Of a stretch of 64,000 nucleotides of DNA, positions 17,689 through 26,074 are shown piece after piece. The stretch is from Rhodococcus wratislaviensis. Lineage in GTDB: Bacteria > Actinomycetota > Actinomycetes > Mycobacteriales > Mycobacteriaceae. The notes beneath the pieces are model-generated. The model worked only from the letters and a program-made list of their open reading frames with translations, did no database searches and had not been told where the DNA came from. Each line of letters starts with the position of its first letter. Position 1 is the stretch's first letter. A program made the translations under genes and the position numbers. The stretch is from positions 1,325,302-1,389,301 of the forward strand of contig NZ_UAUI01000001.1 of NCBI RefSeq assembly GCF_900455735.1, in the 5' to 3' direction.

Positions 17689-18711
17689 ATGACACCGATC
17701 GTCCGATTCGAATCCGTCACGAAAACCTTCCAGTCGGGAAGGAAGACTCTCACCGCCGTCGACGCCGTCGATCTCACCATCGAGAGGGGTGAGATCTTCG
17801 GGGTCATCGGGTACTCCGGGGCCGGGAAGAGCACGCTGGTTCGGCTGATCAACGGTCTGGAACGCCCAACCAGTGGGCGCGTCGTCGTCGACGACGTCGA
17901 CATCACCGCGCTGTCGGAATCGAAACTCCGGCACGTGCGCGCGAAGATCGGGATGATCTTCCAGCAGTTCAACCTGTTCCGCTCCCGGACCGTCGCCGGG
18001 AACGTGGCCTACCCCCTCGTCGTGGCGGGGTGGCCGCGGCAGAAGCGCCGCGAACGCGTCGCCGAACTCCTCGAGTTCGTCGGTCTCTCCGACAAGGCGC
18101 GGGCTTACCCCGACCAGCTGTCGGGCGGGCAGAAGCAGCGCGTCGGGATCGCCCGCGCGCTGGCGACGTCGCCGGACCTGCTGCTCGCCGACGAGTCCAC
18201 CAGTGCCCTGGACCCGGAGACCACGCAGGACGTACTCCGCCTGCTCCGCAAGGTGAATCGGGAGCTCGGGGTCACGATCGTGGTGATCACGCACGAGATG
18301 GACGTCGTCCGGGCCGTCGCGGATCGTGTCGCCGTGCTGGCGGAGGGTCGTGTCGTGGAACTCGGCACGGTGTTCGACGTCTTCTCCGAACCCCAGGCGC
18401 CGGCGTCGAAGAGCTTCGTGAGCACGATCCTGCGCAACCGCCCGGAGCCCGCCGACCTGGAACGGCTGCGGTCGCGATTCGGTGGCCGGATCGTCACCGC
18501 CGACGTGCGGGACGGCAGCCGGATCGGCGAGGTCCTCTCCGACGCGGGCGGGCACGGCGTCCGGTTCGAGATCGTCTACGGCGGCATCACCACCCTGCAG
18601 GACCGCTCGTTCGGCAGTCTCACGCTCGAACTCGTCGGTCCCGACGACGGCGTCGACGACGTGATCCGCCGGTTGCGGACCGTCACCGACGTCGAGGAAG
18701 TACAGGCATGA
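17689..18711 (+). CDS. metN: Methionine-type ABC transporter ATPase (MetN, second system)
   Basis: A 340-residue ATPase: Walker A GYSGAGKST, Q-loop FQQFNLF, signature LSGGQKQRV, Walker B LLLADESTSALD and switch ITHEMDV. The C-terminal NIL domain (about 265-335) includes FEIVYGGITTLQDRSFGSL, the type used for methionine feedback inhibition. The start codon directly follows the metQ stop, and the stop overlaps metI by ATGA, so all three genes are translationally linked. Confidence 0.92.
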   Translation: MTPIVRFESVTKTFQSGRKTLTAVDAVDLTIERGEIFGVIGYSGAGKSTLVRLINGLERPTSGRVVVDDVDITALSESKLRHVRAKIGMIFQQFNLFRSRTVAGNVAYPLVVAGWPRQKRRERVAELLEFVGLSDKARAYPDQLSGGQKQRVGIARALATSPDLLLADESTSALDPETTQDVLRLLRKVNRELGVTIVVITHEMDVVRAVADRVAVLAEGRVVELGTVFDVFSEPQAPASKSFVSTILRNRPEPADLERLRSRFGGRIVTADVRDGSRIGEVLSDAGGHGVRFEIVYGGITTLQDRSFGSLTLELVGPDDGVDDVIRRLRTVTDVEEVQA

Positions 18712-19370
18712 CCACGAATTGGGACAAACTGCGCCCCGTACTGTTCGAATCCATCGGCACCACCATCTACATGGTGGTGATCACCCTGGTGGTCGGCGGG
18801 CTGATCGGGCTCGTGGTGGGCACGCTGCTGTACGCCACGAGGAAGGGCGGGATTCTCCAGAACACGGCCGCCTACACGGTGCTGAACATTCTGGTGAACA
18901 TCGTCCGGCCGATTCCGTTCATCATTCTGCTCGCCGCGCTGGGGCCCGTGACCCTTGCCGTGGTGGGCCGGACCATCGGAACCGAGGCCGCGATCTTCGT
19001 GATGATCATCGCGTCGTCGTTCGCCATCGCACGCATCGTGGAACAGAATCTGGTGACCGTCGACCCCGGCGTGATCGAGGCTGCCCGCGCGATGGGTGCG
19101 GGACCCCTGCGGATCATCGTCACCCTGCTCATCCCGGAAGCCCTGGGCCCGTTGATTCTCGGCTACACGTTCGTCCTCATCGGCATCGTCGACATGTCCG
19201 CGATGGCGGGGACGATCGGCGGCGGCGGGCTCGGCGACTTCGCCATCGTCTACGGATATCAGCGATTCAACTGGCAGGTGACCCTCGTCGCCACCCTCGT
19301 CATCATCCTGCTCGTCCAGGCCTCCCAGTTCTTCGGCAACTGGCTGGCACGAAAGGCACTGCGCCGCTAG
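18708..19370 (+). CDS. metI: Methionine-type ABC transporter permease (MetI, second system)
   Basis: A 220-residue permease with five predicted membrane helices. Diagnostic segments: NIVRPIPFIILLAALGP, the EAA loop IEAARAMGAGPLRIIVTLLIP and GIVDMSAMAGTIGGGGLGD. The ATG at 18708 overlaps the metN stop. It ends with its TAG just one base before palindrome B, which probably terminates this operon and the opposing ABC operon. Confidence 0.92.
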   Translation: MTTNWDKLRPVLFESIGTTIYMVVITLVVGGLIGLVVGTLLYATRKGGILQNTAAYTVLNILVNIVRPIPFIILLAALGPVTLAVVGRTIGTEAAIFVMIIASSFAIARIVEQNLVTVDPGVIEAARAMGAGPLRIIVTLLIPEALGPLILGYTFVLIGIVDMSAMAGTIGGGGLGDFAIVYGYQRFNWQVTLVATLVIILLVQASQFFGNWLARKALRR

Positions 19371-19420
19371 CTCCCGTGAGTACTTGTTAACCGCCCGCGG
19401 TTAACAAGTACTCACGGGAG
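19371..19420. repeat. Palindromic repeat copy B (bidirectional terminator candidate)
   Basis: The best copy: perfect 24-bp arms (19371-19394 and 19397-19420) with a 2-nt centre. The arm contains CCCGTGAGTACTTGTTAACC and is followed by GGCGGAGCC. It separates convergent operons, metI (+) and a dipeptide-type ATPase (-), and the latter's TGA (19412-19414) is inside it. Likely a two-way transcription terminator and member of a dispersed family. Confidence 0.9.
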
Positions 19421-20239
19421 GCGGAGCCTCAGTTCGCGGCGACGTTCCCGCGTCACCGCGCCGCCGCTCAACGTGGGAGCCGAACCGACAAGGAGCGCGG
19501 TGTACGGGTGCTGGGGATCGGAGATCACCTGACGGGTCGGTCCGTCCTCGACGATGTTGCCGCGGTACAGCACGACGATCCGGTCGACGAGGGCCGCGAC
19601 CGCCCCCAGGTCGTGTGAGATGAACAGCTGAGCGAGTTGCCGCGAGTGCCCGAGTTCGGTGAGCAGTTTCAGGATCTGGATGCGGTTGACCGAGTCGAGG
19701 GCGCTGACCGGTTCGTCGAGCAGCAGCAGCGCCGGGTCGAGGACGAGGGCCCTCGCGATCGCGATCCGCTGACGCTGCCCACCCGACAGGTCGGCGGGAA
19801 TCCGCGCCGCGATGCCGGCGTCGAGTCCGACACTGCTCAGTACCGCTGCCACCCGCAACCGCACGACGCCGCGGTCGAGTCCGCCCCGCACGAGCAGTCC
19901 CTCGGCGATCGACTCACCCACCGGAATGTCCGGATCGAGGCTCAGCAGCGGATCCTGGAACACGTATTGGACGGTCCCCGTGCGGCGGTGCGCCCTGCGG
20001 TGCGCCGTGGACAGATCGTCGACGCGCTGCCCGCGGATCTCGATCGACCCGGACGTCGGAGTGATCAGACCGAGAATCGTGCGGGCCAGTGTCGTTTTCC
20101 CGGAGCCGCTTTCACCGATGAGTCCCACCTTCTCACCGGCATCGATGGTCAGGTCGACGCCGTGCAGGATCTGCTTGCGGGCCCCCCGGGGCCCACGCTC
20201 CACCCGGACGCCGGTCATGCGCAGCAACGACTCAGACAC
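19412..20239 (-). CDS. Dipeptide-type ABC transporter ATPase (DppF type)
   Basis: A 275-residue ABC ATPase: Walker A GESGSGKTT, signature LSGGQRQRI, Walker B LLLLDEPVSALD. The GTG at 20239 has GGAGG 6 nt upstream and overlaps the stop of the upstream ATPase by 8 nt; the upstream-open frame is rejected. It is shorter at the C-terminus than many DppF proteins. Last gene of a six-gene minus-strand operon starting at 25924; its final codons (LRLRLP) run into palindrome B. Confidence 0.9.
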   Translation of the reverse strand: MSESLLRMTGVRVERGPRGARKQILHGVDLTIDAGEKVGLIGESGSGKTTLARTILGLITPTSGSIEIRGQRVDDLSTAHRRAHRRTGTVQYVFQDPLLSLDPDIPVGESIAEGLLVRGGLDRGVVRLRVAAVLSSVGLDAGIAARIPADLSGGQRQRIAIARALVLDPALLLLDEPVSALDSVNRIQILKLLTELGHSRQLAQLFISHDLGAVAALVDRIVVLYRGNIVEDGPTRQVISDPQHPYTALLVGSAPTLSGGAVTRERRRELRLRLP

Positions 20240-21098
20240 GAGCCGCCTCCTTCCCGGTGAACGACTCGAGCCCGTACTCCCGATGGTTCTCGACGAGTTG
20301 GCGGGTGTACTCGTGTCGGGGCGCGGTGAGCAGGTCCTCCGCACGCCCCGACTCGACGACGGCGCCGTCCCGCATCACGATCACGCTGTCGCAGACCTGA
20401 GCGACCACGGCGAGGTCGTGCGAGACGAGGACGAGGGCGAGGCCCAGTTCGTCGCGCAGGTCCTCGAGGAGGTCGAGCACCTCGGCCTGAACGGTGACGT
20501 CCAGGGCTGTGGTCGCCTCGTCCGCGATCAGGAGTTCCGGTTCCGCGGACACCGCGATTGCGATGAGCACGCGCTGAAGCATTCCCCCGGACAGTTCGTG
20601 CGGGTACTGGCGGTACACGGTGTCGGCGTCGTTCAACCCCATCTTCCGGAACAGTTCGACGCCGCGCCGCCGGGCGTCCGCGCGGGACAGGCCGAGGGTC
20701 GACCGGAGCGCCTCGGCCAGTTGTTCACCGACCCGGATGGACGGGTTCAGATAGGACGCCGGGTCCTGGAACACCGCGGAGATGCGGGTTCCGCGCAGTG
20801 GCCGCCAGTGTTTGCGACCGAGATCGGTGAGTTCGATGCCGTCGAAGTCGATCGAGCCTGCGGTGACGTCGATTCCGCCGGGCAGGATTCCGAGGATGGC
20901 GCGGCAGGTCAGCGACTTGCCGCTGCCCGATTCGCCGACGATCCCGAGGGCTTCGCCGCGCGCGAGGGAGAAGTCGACGCCGTGGACCAGTTCGGTTCCG
21001 TCGTCGAGTGCGATGCGCAGGTCGCTCACGGTGAGCACCGGCCTGTCGTGGCGCGTCGTTGCGGGTGCCGATGTGGCATCCAATGTGTCAGTGGACAT
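20232..21098 (-). CDS. Dipeptide-type ABC transporter ATPase (DppD type)
   Basis: A 288-residue ABC ATPase with Walker A GESGSGKSL, signature LSGGMLQRV and Walker B LLIADEATTALD. The ATG at 21098 has AGGAGG about 12 nt upstream and overlaps the permease stop by 11 nt. The C-terminus (YGLESFTGKEAARV) lacks a long peptide-type zinc tail. It pairs with the 19412 ATPase to power the permeases encoded upstream. Confidence 0.9.
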   Translation of the reverse strand: MSTDTLDATSAPATTRHDRPVLTVSDLRIALDDGTELVHGVDFSLARGEALGIVGESGSGKSLTCRAILGILPGGIDVTAGSIDFDGIELTDLGRKHWRPLRGTRISAVFQDPASYLNPSIRVGEQLAEALRSTLGLSRADARRRGVELFRKMGLNDADTVYRQYPHELSGGMLQRVLIAIAVSAEPELLIADEATTALDVTVQAEVLDLLEDLRDELGLALVLVSHDLAVVAQVCDSVIVMRDGAVVESGRAEDLLTAPRHEYTRQLVENHREYGLESFTGKEAARV

Positions 21099-21945
21099 CC
21101 GAGGTGACCTCCTGTTTCCCGCGGGCGCGGCGTTGGGGTTGCCCCGTTGCATCCCGCAGCGCGTCGGCGATGGCGTTGAGCGCCCACACGGTCGCCACGA
21201 TCAACAGGGCGGGGACGACGGGGCCGAACGGAACCTGGTAGAGGTACTGCAATCCGCTGGCGAGGAGTCCGCCCCACGTCGGGTCCGGCGGAACGACGCC
21301 GATCCCGAGGAACGTCAGCGAAGACACGATGACGAGGCTGGCTCCGGTCATCGCCGCGAAGGTCACCCCCACCGCAGGCAGCACCTTGCGCACCGCGTGA
21401 CGACGGATGATCCAGGACGTGTCGGCGCCCATCAGTTCGGCGGCCTCGACGTACTGGGAGTTGGCCACGGTCAGTGCCGCGGCACGCGTGACCCGGTAGA
21501 ACGCGGGTGCGATGAGGATGCCGACCGCGAACATCGCCTGCGCGAGCCCGTTTCCGAGCAGCGCGGTCATCGCGACGGCGAACACGAGGAACGGCAGCGT
21601 GATGAGCGCATCCATCAACCGGAGGGTGAACCATTCCACGCCGCGCCCGAGGTACACCGACAGGAAGCCCGGGATCACGCCGAGGAGGAATCCGACCACG
21701 ACGCATTGCAGTGCGGACAGCACCGACACGGTCGAACCCGCCAGAAGCCGGCTGAACACGTCCCGTCCGACGTTGTCCGTCCCGAGCCAGTGAGTTCCAC
21801 TCGGGCCCTGCAGGATCGCCGACGTGTCCTGCTCGAGCGGGTCGAACGGCGCGAGGGCGGGCCCGAACACCGCGAGCACCACGATCAGCCCGAGGACGAC
21901 CACCGCGGCGCGAGCGGAGTGGTAGCGCAGGATTGCTGTGAGCAT
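21088..21945 (-). CDS. ABC transporter permease (DppC type)
   Basis: A 285-residue permease. TM1 follows the N-terminus, then HWLGTDNVGRDVFSRLLAGS (the DppC motif) and the EAA loop AAELMGADTSWIIRRHAV. It starts 7 nt after the upstream permease stop. Part of the same importer as the two ATPases and the solute-binding protein at 22975. Confidence 0.9.
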   Translation of the reverse strand: MLTAILRYHSARAAVVVLGLIVVLAVFGPALAPFDPLEQDTSAILQGPSGTHWLGTDNVGRDVFSRLLAGSTVSVLSALQCVVVGFLLGVIPGFLSVYLGRGVEWFTLRLMDALITLPFLVFAVAMTALLGNGLAQAMFAVGILIAPAFYRVTRAAALTVANSQYVEAAELMGADTSWIIRRHAVRKVLPAVGVTFAAMTGASLVIVSSLTFLGIGVVPPDPTWGGLLASGLQYLYQVPFGPVVPALLIVATVWALNAIADALRDATGQPQRRARGKQEVTSDVH

Positions 21946-21952
21946 GGGATTT

Positions 21953-22978
21953 TCAGTCTCTCCGCTTGGTTGCCGGCTGCAAGACGCTCTGGGCGACGTT
22001 GACGACGATGTTGCAGAACAGCACGAACACGATCGCCACGACGAGCGTTCCCTGGACGATGGGAACGTCTCCGCGCAGCGCGGAGTCGGCGGCGAGGCGA
22101 CCGAAGCCGGGCATGGAGAACATGGTCTCCATCACGACGGCGCCGCCGATGAGCGTGGGGATCTTCATACCCAGGATGGACAGCGCGGGACCGCTGCCGT
22201 TGCGCAGTGTGTGCACGAACAGGATCCGGGACGGACCGATACCCCGGACCACCGCGCCGGTGACGTAGTTCTGGTCCAGCTCCGCGACCAATCCGGTGCG
22301 GAGTTGTCGCGCGATGTCGGCGACGACGTCCATGCTCAACGCGATCGCGGGCATGATGATCAGCGACAGCCAGCGGCCGAAGTCCTCGTCCGGCGGGACG
22401 TACCCGGCCGACGGCAGCCAGTGCAACCCGACGCTGAGGACGAGGATCAGTCCGATCGAGATGACGAACGGCGGCAGCGTCGAGGCCACCGACGTGTAGG
22501 CGGTGATCAGCCGGTCGATCAGGCTGCCCTTGTAGACGGCGGCGAGCACACCGAGTCCGACACCGAGGACGAGTCCGATGACCAGAGCCACACCCGCAAT
22601 CGAGGCGCTGACGGCCAGCCGCTCGCCGATCAACTCGCTGACCGGGATCTTGCTGAACCACGAGACCCCGAGGTCGCCGCTCAGCATGCTCGACATCCAG
22701 TCGACGTACTGCTGCCAGACCGGCTTGTCCAGCCCGAATTCGGCGTTGATGCGGGCGATCGTCTCCGGCGTCGCGGCGTCGCCGGCGATCCCGGCGGCCG
22801 GATTCAGCCCGCTGGCCGCGCCGAGCAGGAAGGTGATCAGGGTGGAGAACAGGAAGACCGGGACCACGATCAGCACGGTACTCAGCACGACCCGCAGCGC
22901 CGTGCCGAGCGCGCCCGCAGGCACCGGGAGAGCGAATGTCCTCCCGGTGCCTGCGGCCTGGACGTCGGCGGTGGTCAC
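21953..22978 (-). CDS. ABC transporter permease (DppB type)
   Basis: A 341-residue permease with a large periplasmic loop after TM1 (NAEFGLDKPVWQQYVDWM) and the DppB permease core (GIGPSRILFVHTLRNGSGP as the EAA region). The GTG at 22978 overlaps the stop of the solute-binding gene (GTGA); the longer open frame that reaches 23119 is not supported. Confidence 0.88.
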   Translation of the reverse strand: MTTADVQAAGTGRTFALPVPAGALGTALRVVLSTVLIVVPVFLFSTLITFLLGAASGLNPAAGIAGDAATPETIARINAEFGLDKPVWQQYVDWMSSMLSGDLGVSWFSKIPVSELIGERLAVSASIAGVALVIGLVLGVGLGVLAAVYKGSLIDRLITAYTSVASTLPPFVISIGLILVLSVGLHWLPSAGYVPPDEDFGRWLSLIIMPAIALSMDVVADIARQLRTGLVAELDQNYVTGAVVRGIGPSRILFVHTLRNGSGPALSILGMKIPTLIGGAVVMETMFSMPGFGRLAADSALRGDVPIVQGTLVVAIVFVLFCNIVVNVAQSVLQPATKRRD

Positions 22979-24498
22979 GAGACCGTGACGCCTTCCCACC
23001 GCACCTGGGACGGCAGGATGTTCAGGTTCTTCAGGTCCGGGTTGGACACGATGATCCACGGATTGCTGAAGATGTAATTCGTCGGCGACTGCTCGACGCC
23101 GACCTTGACGGCCTGCCACAGCCGCGGCTTGTACTCCGGGTCCTCGAGGGGCGTGCGACGCACGGCGTCGAGCGCGGCAGTGAACTCCGGCGACGCGTGC
23201 GGGCCGCTGAGGTTCATGATGCCTTCCGGACCGTAGACGGCGAGCAGATTCTGCACCGGGGATTCACGCCCGATGGTGCCGTCCGTCGCCAGCTGCGGGT
23301 TCTTCGCGATGTAGACCTCGCTCTGCCACGTCGACGATCCCGGCGGCACCACCTTGATGGTGGACTCGACGCCGATCTTCTTCAGCTGCGACTGCACGAG
23401 CTCCGCCCGGTTGGTGGCCGCCGACTGCGCGGTGATCTCGATCGACAACTGTCCGGGACCGAAGCCCGCCTCGGTGAGGAGACGAGATGCCTTGTCCGGA
23501 TCGTAGTTCCAGAGCTTCTCGATCTCCGGGTTGAACGCGAGGTATCCCTCCGGGAAGGGCTGGCTCGTCGTGCTGCCCAACCCGTTCGTGATGACGTCGA
23601 CGAACGCCTGGCGGTCGAATGCGTAACGGAACGCCTCGACGACCTTCGGATTGTCGAACGGGGCCTTGTTCAGGTTGATGGACACGTCGTTCGCGGCCAG
23701 CGACGGCTTCACGGTGACATCGAGACCCGCGGCCTCGGCTTCCTTGGACTGCAGGGCCGGCAGCGTCGCGAAATCGATGGAGCCGGACTGGACCCCGGCG
23801 ACGAGTGTGGCCGGGTCCGGGGCGACGCTGAGTTCGAAGTGGTCGATGTGGATGTTCTCGGCGTCCCAGTAGTTCGGGTTCTTCTCGAAGTACGCGTGAT
23901 CCTCGGCGACGAAATCGGTGATCCGGAAGGGACCGGCGCCGACCGGCCACACACTGAGCTTCTGCGGGTCGGCGGCCGCGGTCGGGCTGGCGATCGCACC
24001 GGTGCGCCCGGCGACCAGGTACGGGATCTGGTAGTCGGCGTCGGCCAGGTGCAGTGTGACGTCGGTGGCGCTGTCGGCCGTGGTCTCGGTGACACCGGCG
24101 AGTTGATCGCGCAGGAACGAGTCGTCCTGGGTCTTGCCGCGGTCGAAGAACGCCTTGACCGCCGGGGCGTCGAGGGTGGTCCCGTCGGAGAAGGTGAGAC
24201 CGTCACGCAGGGTGAACGTCACGGCGGTGCCGTCGGCGTTGTACTTCCAGCTCTCGGCGAGTGACGGTTCGACGTTGCCCTCGGCGTCGAGCCGGGTCAG
24301 CGACGCGTACGCGAGGCTGATCGTGTTGATGTCGTTTCCTGTCCGGCTCGTCACCGGATCCCAGGAGGTGGGGAGGTTGAACGCCCACTTGACCTCGGCG
24401 CCGTCCGAGCTGCTGCCGCCACCGCACGCGGTGGCAACGAGCCCGACGATCACTCCGAGTACTACCGCGCCGACGATCCGCCGGCTCTTCTTGCTCAC
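22975..24498 (-). CDS. ABC transporter substrate-binding lipoprotein (SBP_bac_5)
   Basis: A 507-residue solute-binding lipoprotein. The signal MSKKSRRIVGAVVLGVIVG..ATAC has a lipobox Cys at about residue 25. Family landmarks: WKYNADGTAVTFTLRDGLTF, GAGPFRITDF and RYAFDRQAFVDVI. The GTG at 24498 has GGAG about 7 nt upstream. It follows an LLM monooxygenase by 34 bp and precedes its permeases, so the oxygenase and this importer are co-transcribed and probably act on one ligand. Confidence 0.88.
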   Translation of the reverse strand: MSKKSRRIVGAVVLGVIVGLVATACGGGSSSDGAEVKWAFNLPTSWDPVTSRTGNDINTISLAYASLTRLDAEGNVEPSLAESWKYNADGTAVTFTLRDGLTFSDGTTLDAPAVKAFFDRGKTQDDSFLRDQLAGVTETTADSATDVTLHLADADYQIPYLVAGRTGAIASPTAAADPQKLSVWPVGAGPFRITDFVAEDHAYFEKNPNYWDAENIHIDHFELSVAPDPATLVAGVQSGSIDFATLPALQSKEAEAAGLDVTVKPSLAANDVSINLNKAPFDNPKVVEAFRYAFDRQAFVDVITNGLGSTTSQPFPEGYLAFNPEIEKLWNYDPDKASRLLTEAGFGPGQLSIEITAQSAATNRAELVQSQLKKIGVESTIKVVPPGSSTWQSEVYIAKNPQLATDGTIGRESPVQNLLAVYGPEGIMNLSGPHASPEFTAALDAVRRTPLEDPEYKPRLWQAVKVGVEQSPTNYIFSNPWIIVSNPDLKNLNILPSQVRWEGVTVS

Positions 24499-24532
24499 TG
24501 GGTGCTCCTGACCATGCAGAGGGGGTGGTGAT

Positions 24533-25924
24533 TCAGACGCTCGCGGGCAGCGATGCGGTGGTGCCGGGCAGCGGGGCGGGGTCGATTCCCGCACGCCGCG
24601 CCCGGGTGTAGCGGTTCTCCGCGAACGGCAGGCCGAGGTTGCCGCGCAACGTGTTCTGCTCGTAGTCCTCCCGGACGACCCCGCGCTCACGCAGGATCGG
24701 CAGCACCTCGTCGACGAAGCGCTGAAACTGTGCCGGGTGGCCGATGTGGATGTTGATGCCGTCGAGGGCGTGGCCGTCCAGCCAGCGCTGCAGTTCGTTC
24801 GCGACGGTCTCGGCGCTGCCCGTGAACGGTGACGTCTTCGGCGCGCTGAGCGCCTCGACCGTCTGCCGCAGTGTCAGCCCGCGGTCGGCGGCGAGGTCGG
24901 CGATCTTCTTCGCCTGCGTGTAGAAGCTGCGCTCGGCGTGCTGCAGTGCCTCGGCGGGGAACGGCGCGTCGAGGTCGTACTGCCGGAAGTCGTGCCAGCC
25001 GAAGGGCCGGCCGAGTTCCCGGAGGGACTTTCCGAAGTCGTTGTCCGCCAGCTGGGTTGCGCGTTCGATCTCGCGTGCGTCGGTGTCGGTGTCGCCCACG
25101 GTGACGCTGACTCCCGGCAGGATCACGATGTCCTCGGGAGCGCGCCCGTAGGCCGCGGCGCGGGTCTTGATGTCGGCGTAGAACGCGGCGCCCGCCTCGA
25201 AACTCGGCGCGTGCGTGAAGATCCCGTCGGCGATGCGCGCTCCGAGGTCGCGGCCCTGGTCGGAGTCGCCGGCCTGGAAGATCACCGGCTGCCCCTGCCG
25301 CGAGCGTTCGATGTTGAGCGGGCCCACCACCGAGAAGTGCTCACCCCGGTGATCGAGGGTGTGCAGCTTGTCCGGGTCGAGGAAGCGCCGGGCCTCCCGG
25401 TCGCGCGGAAACGCATCGTCCTCGTAGGAGTCCCACAGAGCCTTGACGACCTCGACGTGTTCGAGGGCCCGGCCGTAGCGGGTGGCGTAGTCGTAATGCT
25501 CCTCGAGGCCGTAGTTTCCGGCGGTACCCGAGTCGCCACTGGTGACCACGTTCCAGCCGGCACGGCCACGGCTGATCAGGTCGAGGGACGCGAACCGTCG
25601 CGCGAGGTTGAACGGCTGGTTGAACGACGTGGTCAGTGTTCCGACGAGCCCGATGTGTTCGGTGGCCACCGCGAGCGCGGACAGCAGCGTCAGCGGCTCG
25701 AGCCGGTTCAGGTAGTGCGGGGGCGAGTCCGGGGTGATGAACTGGCTGTCGACGATGAACACGAGGTCGAACCGCGCCTGCTCGGCCAGCCGCGCGTACT
25801 GGATGTACCAGTCGATGTCGACGCTCGCGTCGGCGGGAATCTCCGGGTCCAGCCAGGTGTACGGGTGCCCGGGCCCACCCGTGGGGGTGAGGACAGCTCC
25901 CAATTTCAGTTGCCGTCTCGTCAT
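24533..25924 (-). CDS. LLM flavin-dependent monooxygenase (NtaA/SnaA/DszA type)
   Basis: A 463-residue member of the NtaA/DszA group but of a different branch from the 872 and 14065 products. It has LKLGAVLTPTGGPGHPYTW, DLVFIVDSQFITPDS, GTLTTSFNQPFNLARRFASL, RGRAGWNVVTSGD, GNYGLEEHYDYATRYGRA and a C-terminal DGINIHIGHPAQF. Length matches full-size members. The ATG at 25924 has AAGGAG 8 nt upstream. It heads a six-gene operon with a dipeptide-type importer. AT-rich palindromic sequence directly upstream suggests tight regulation, perhaps by the MocR protein encoded next door. Confidence 0.88.
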   Translation of the reverse strand: MTRRQLKLGAVLTPTGGPGHPYTWLDPEIPADASVDIDWYIQYARLAEQARFDLVFIVDSQFITPDSPPHYLNRLEPLTLLSALAVATEHIGLVGTLTTSFNQPFNLARRFASLDLISRGRAGWNVVTSGDSGTAGNYGLEEHYDYATRYGRALEHVEVVKALWDSYEDDAFPRDREARRFLDPDKLHTLDHRGEHFSVVGPLNIERSRQGQPVIFQAGDSDQGRDLGARIADGIFTHAPSFEAGAAFYADIKTRAAAYGRAPEDIVILPGVSVTVGDTDTDAREIERATQLADNDFGKSLRELGRPFGWHDFRQYDLDAPFPAEALQHAERSFYTQAKKIADLAADRGLTLRQTVEALSAPKTSPFTGSAETVANELQRWLDGHALDGINIHIGHPAQFQRFVDEVLPILRERGVVREDYEQNTLRGNLGLPFAENRYTRARRAGIDPAPLPGTTASLPASV

Positions 25925-25987
25925 GTTCTCGCTCCTTCGTCGTCCGCCGTCAGGCACCTGCCTCGGCACGCCGCGTTGAAGTGTATG

Positions 25988-26047
25988 GAGCAAACAGACG
26001 CGTGCAGAGTATTAAATTCTCGATGTTTCAAAACATATTTCGTATGT
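25988..26047 (-). promoter_or_regulatory. AT-rich promoter/operator region of the 25924 operon
   Basis: An AT-rich island within GC-rich surroundings, between the MocR gene and the LLM gene. It contains TGTTT-ca-AAACA (26024-26035) overlapping ACATA-tttcg-TATGT (26033-26047), and read on the minus strand GTTTTG (26034) and GTTTGCTC (25995). These resemble the GTTTTGTTC/GTTTTGCTC boxes at 28314 and 28334. It probably holds the operon promoter and a regulator site. Confidence 0.5.
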
Positions 26048-26074
26048 CCCGCAGGGCTGTCGAACAAAGTCCGA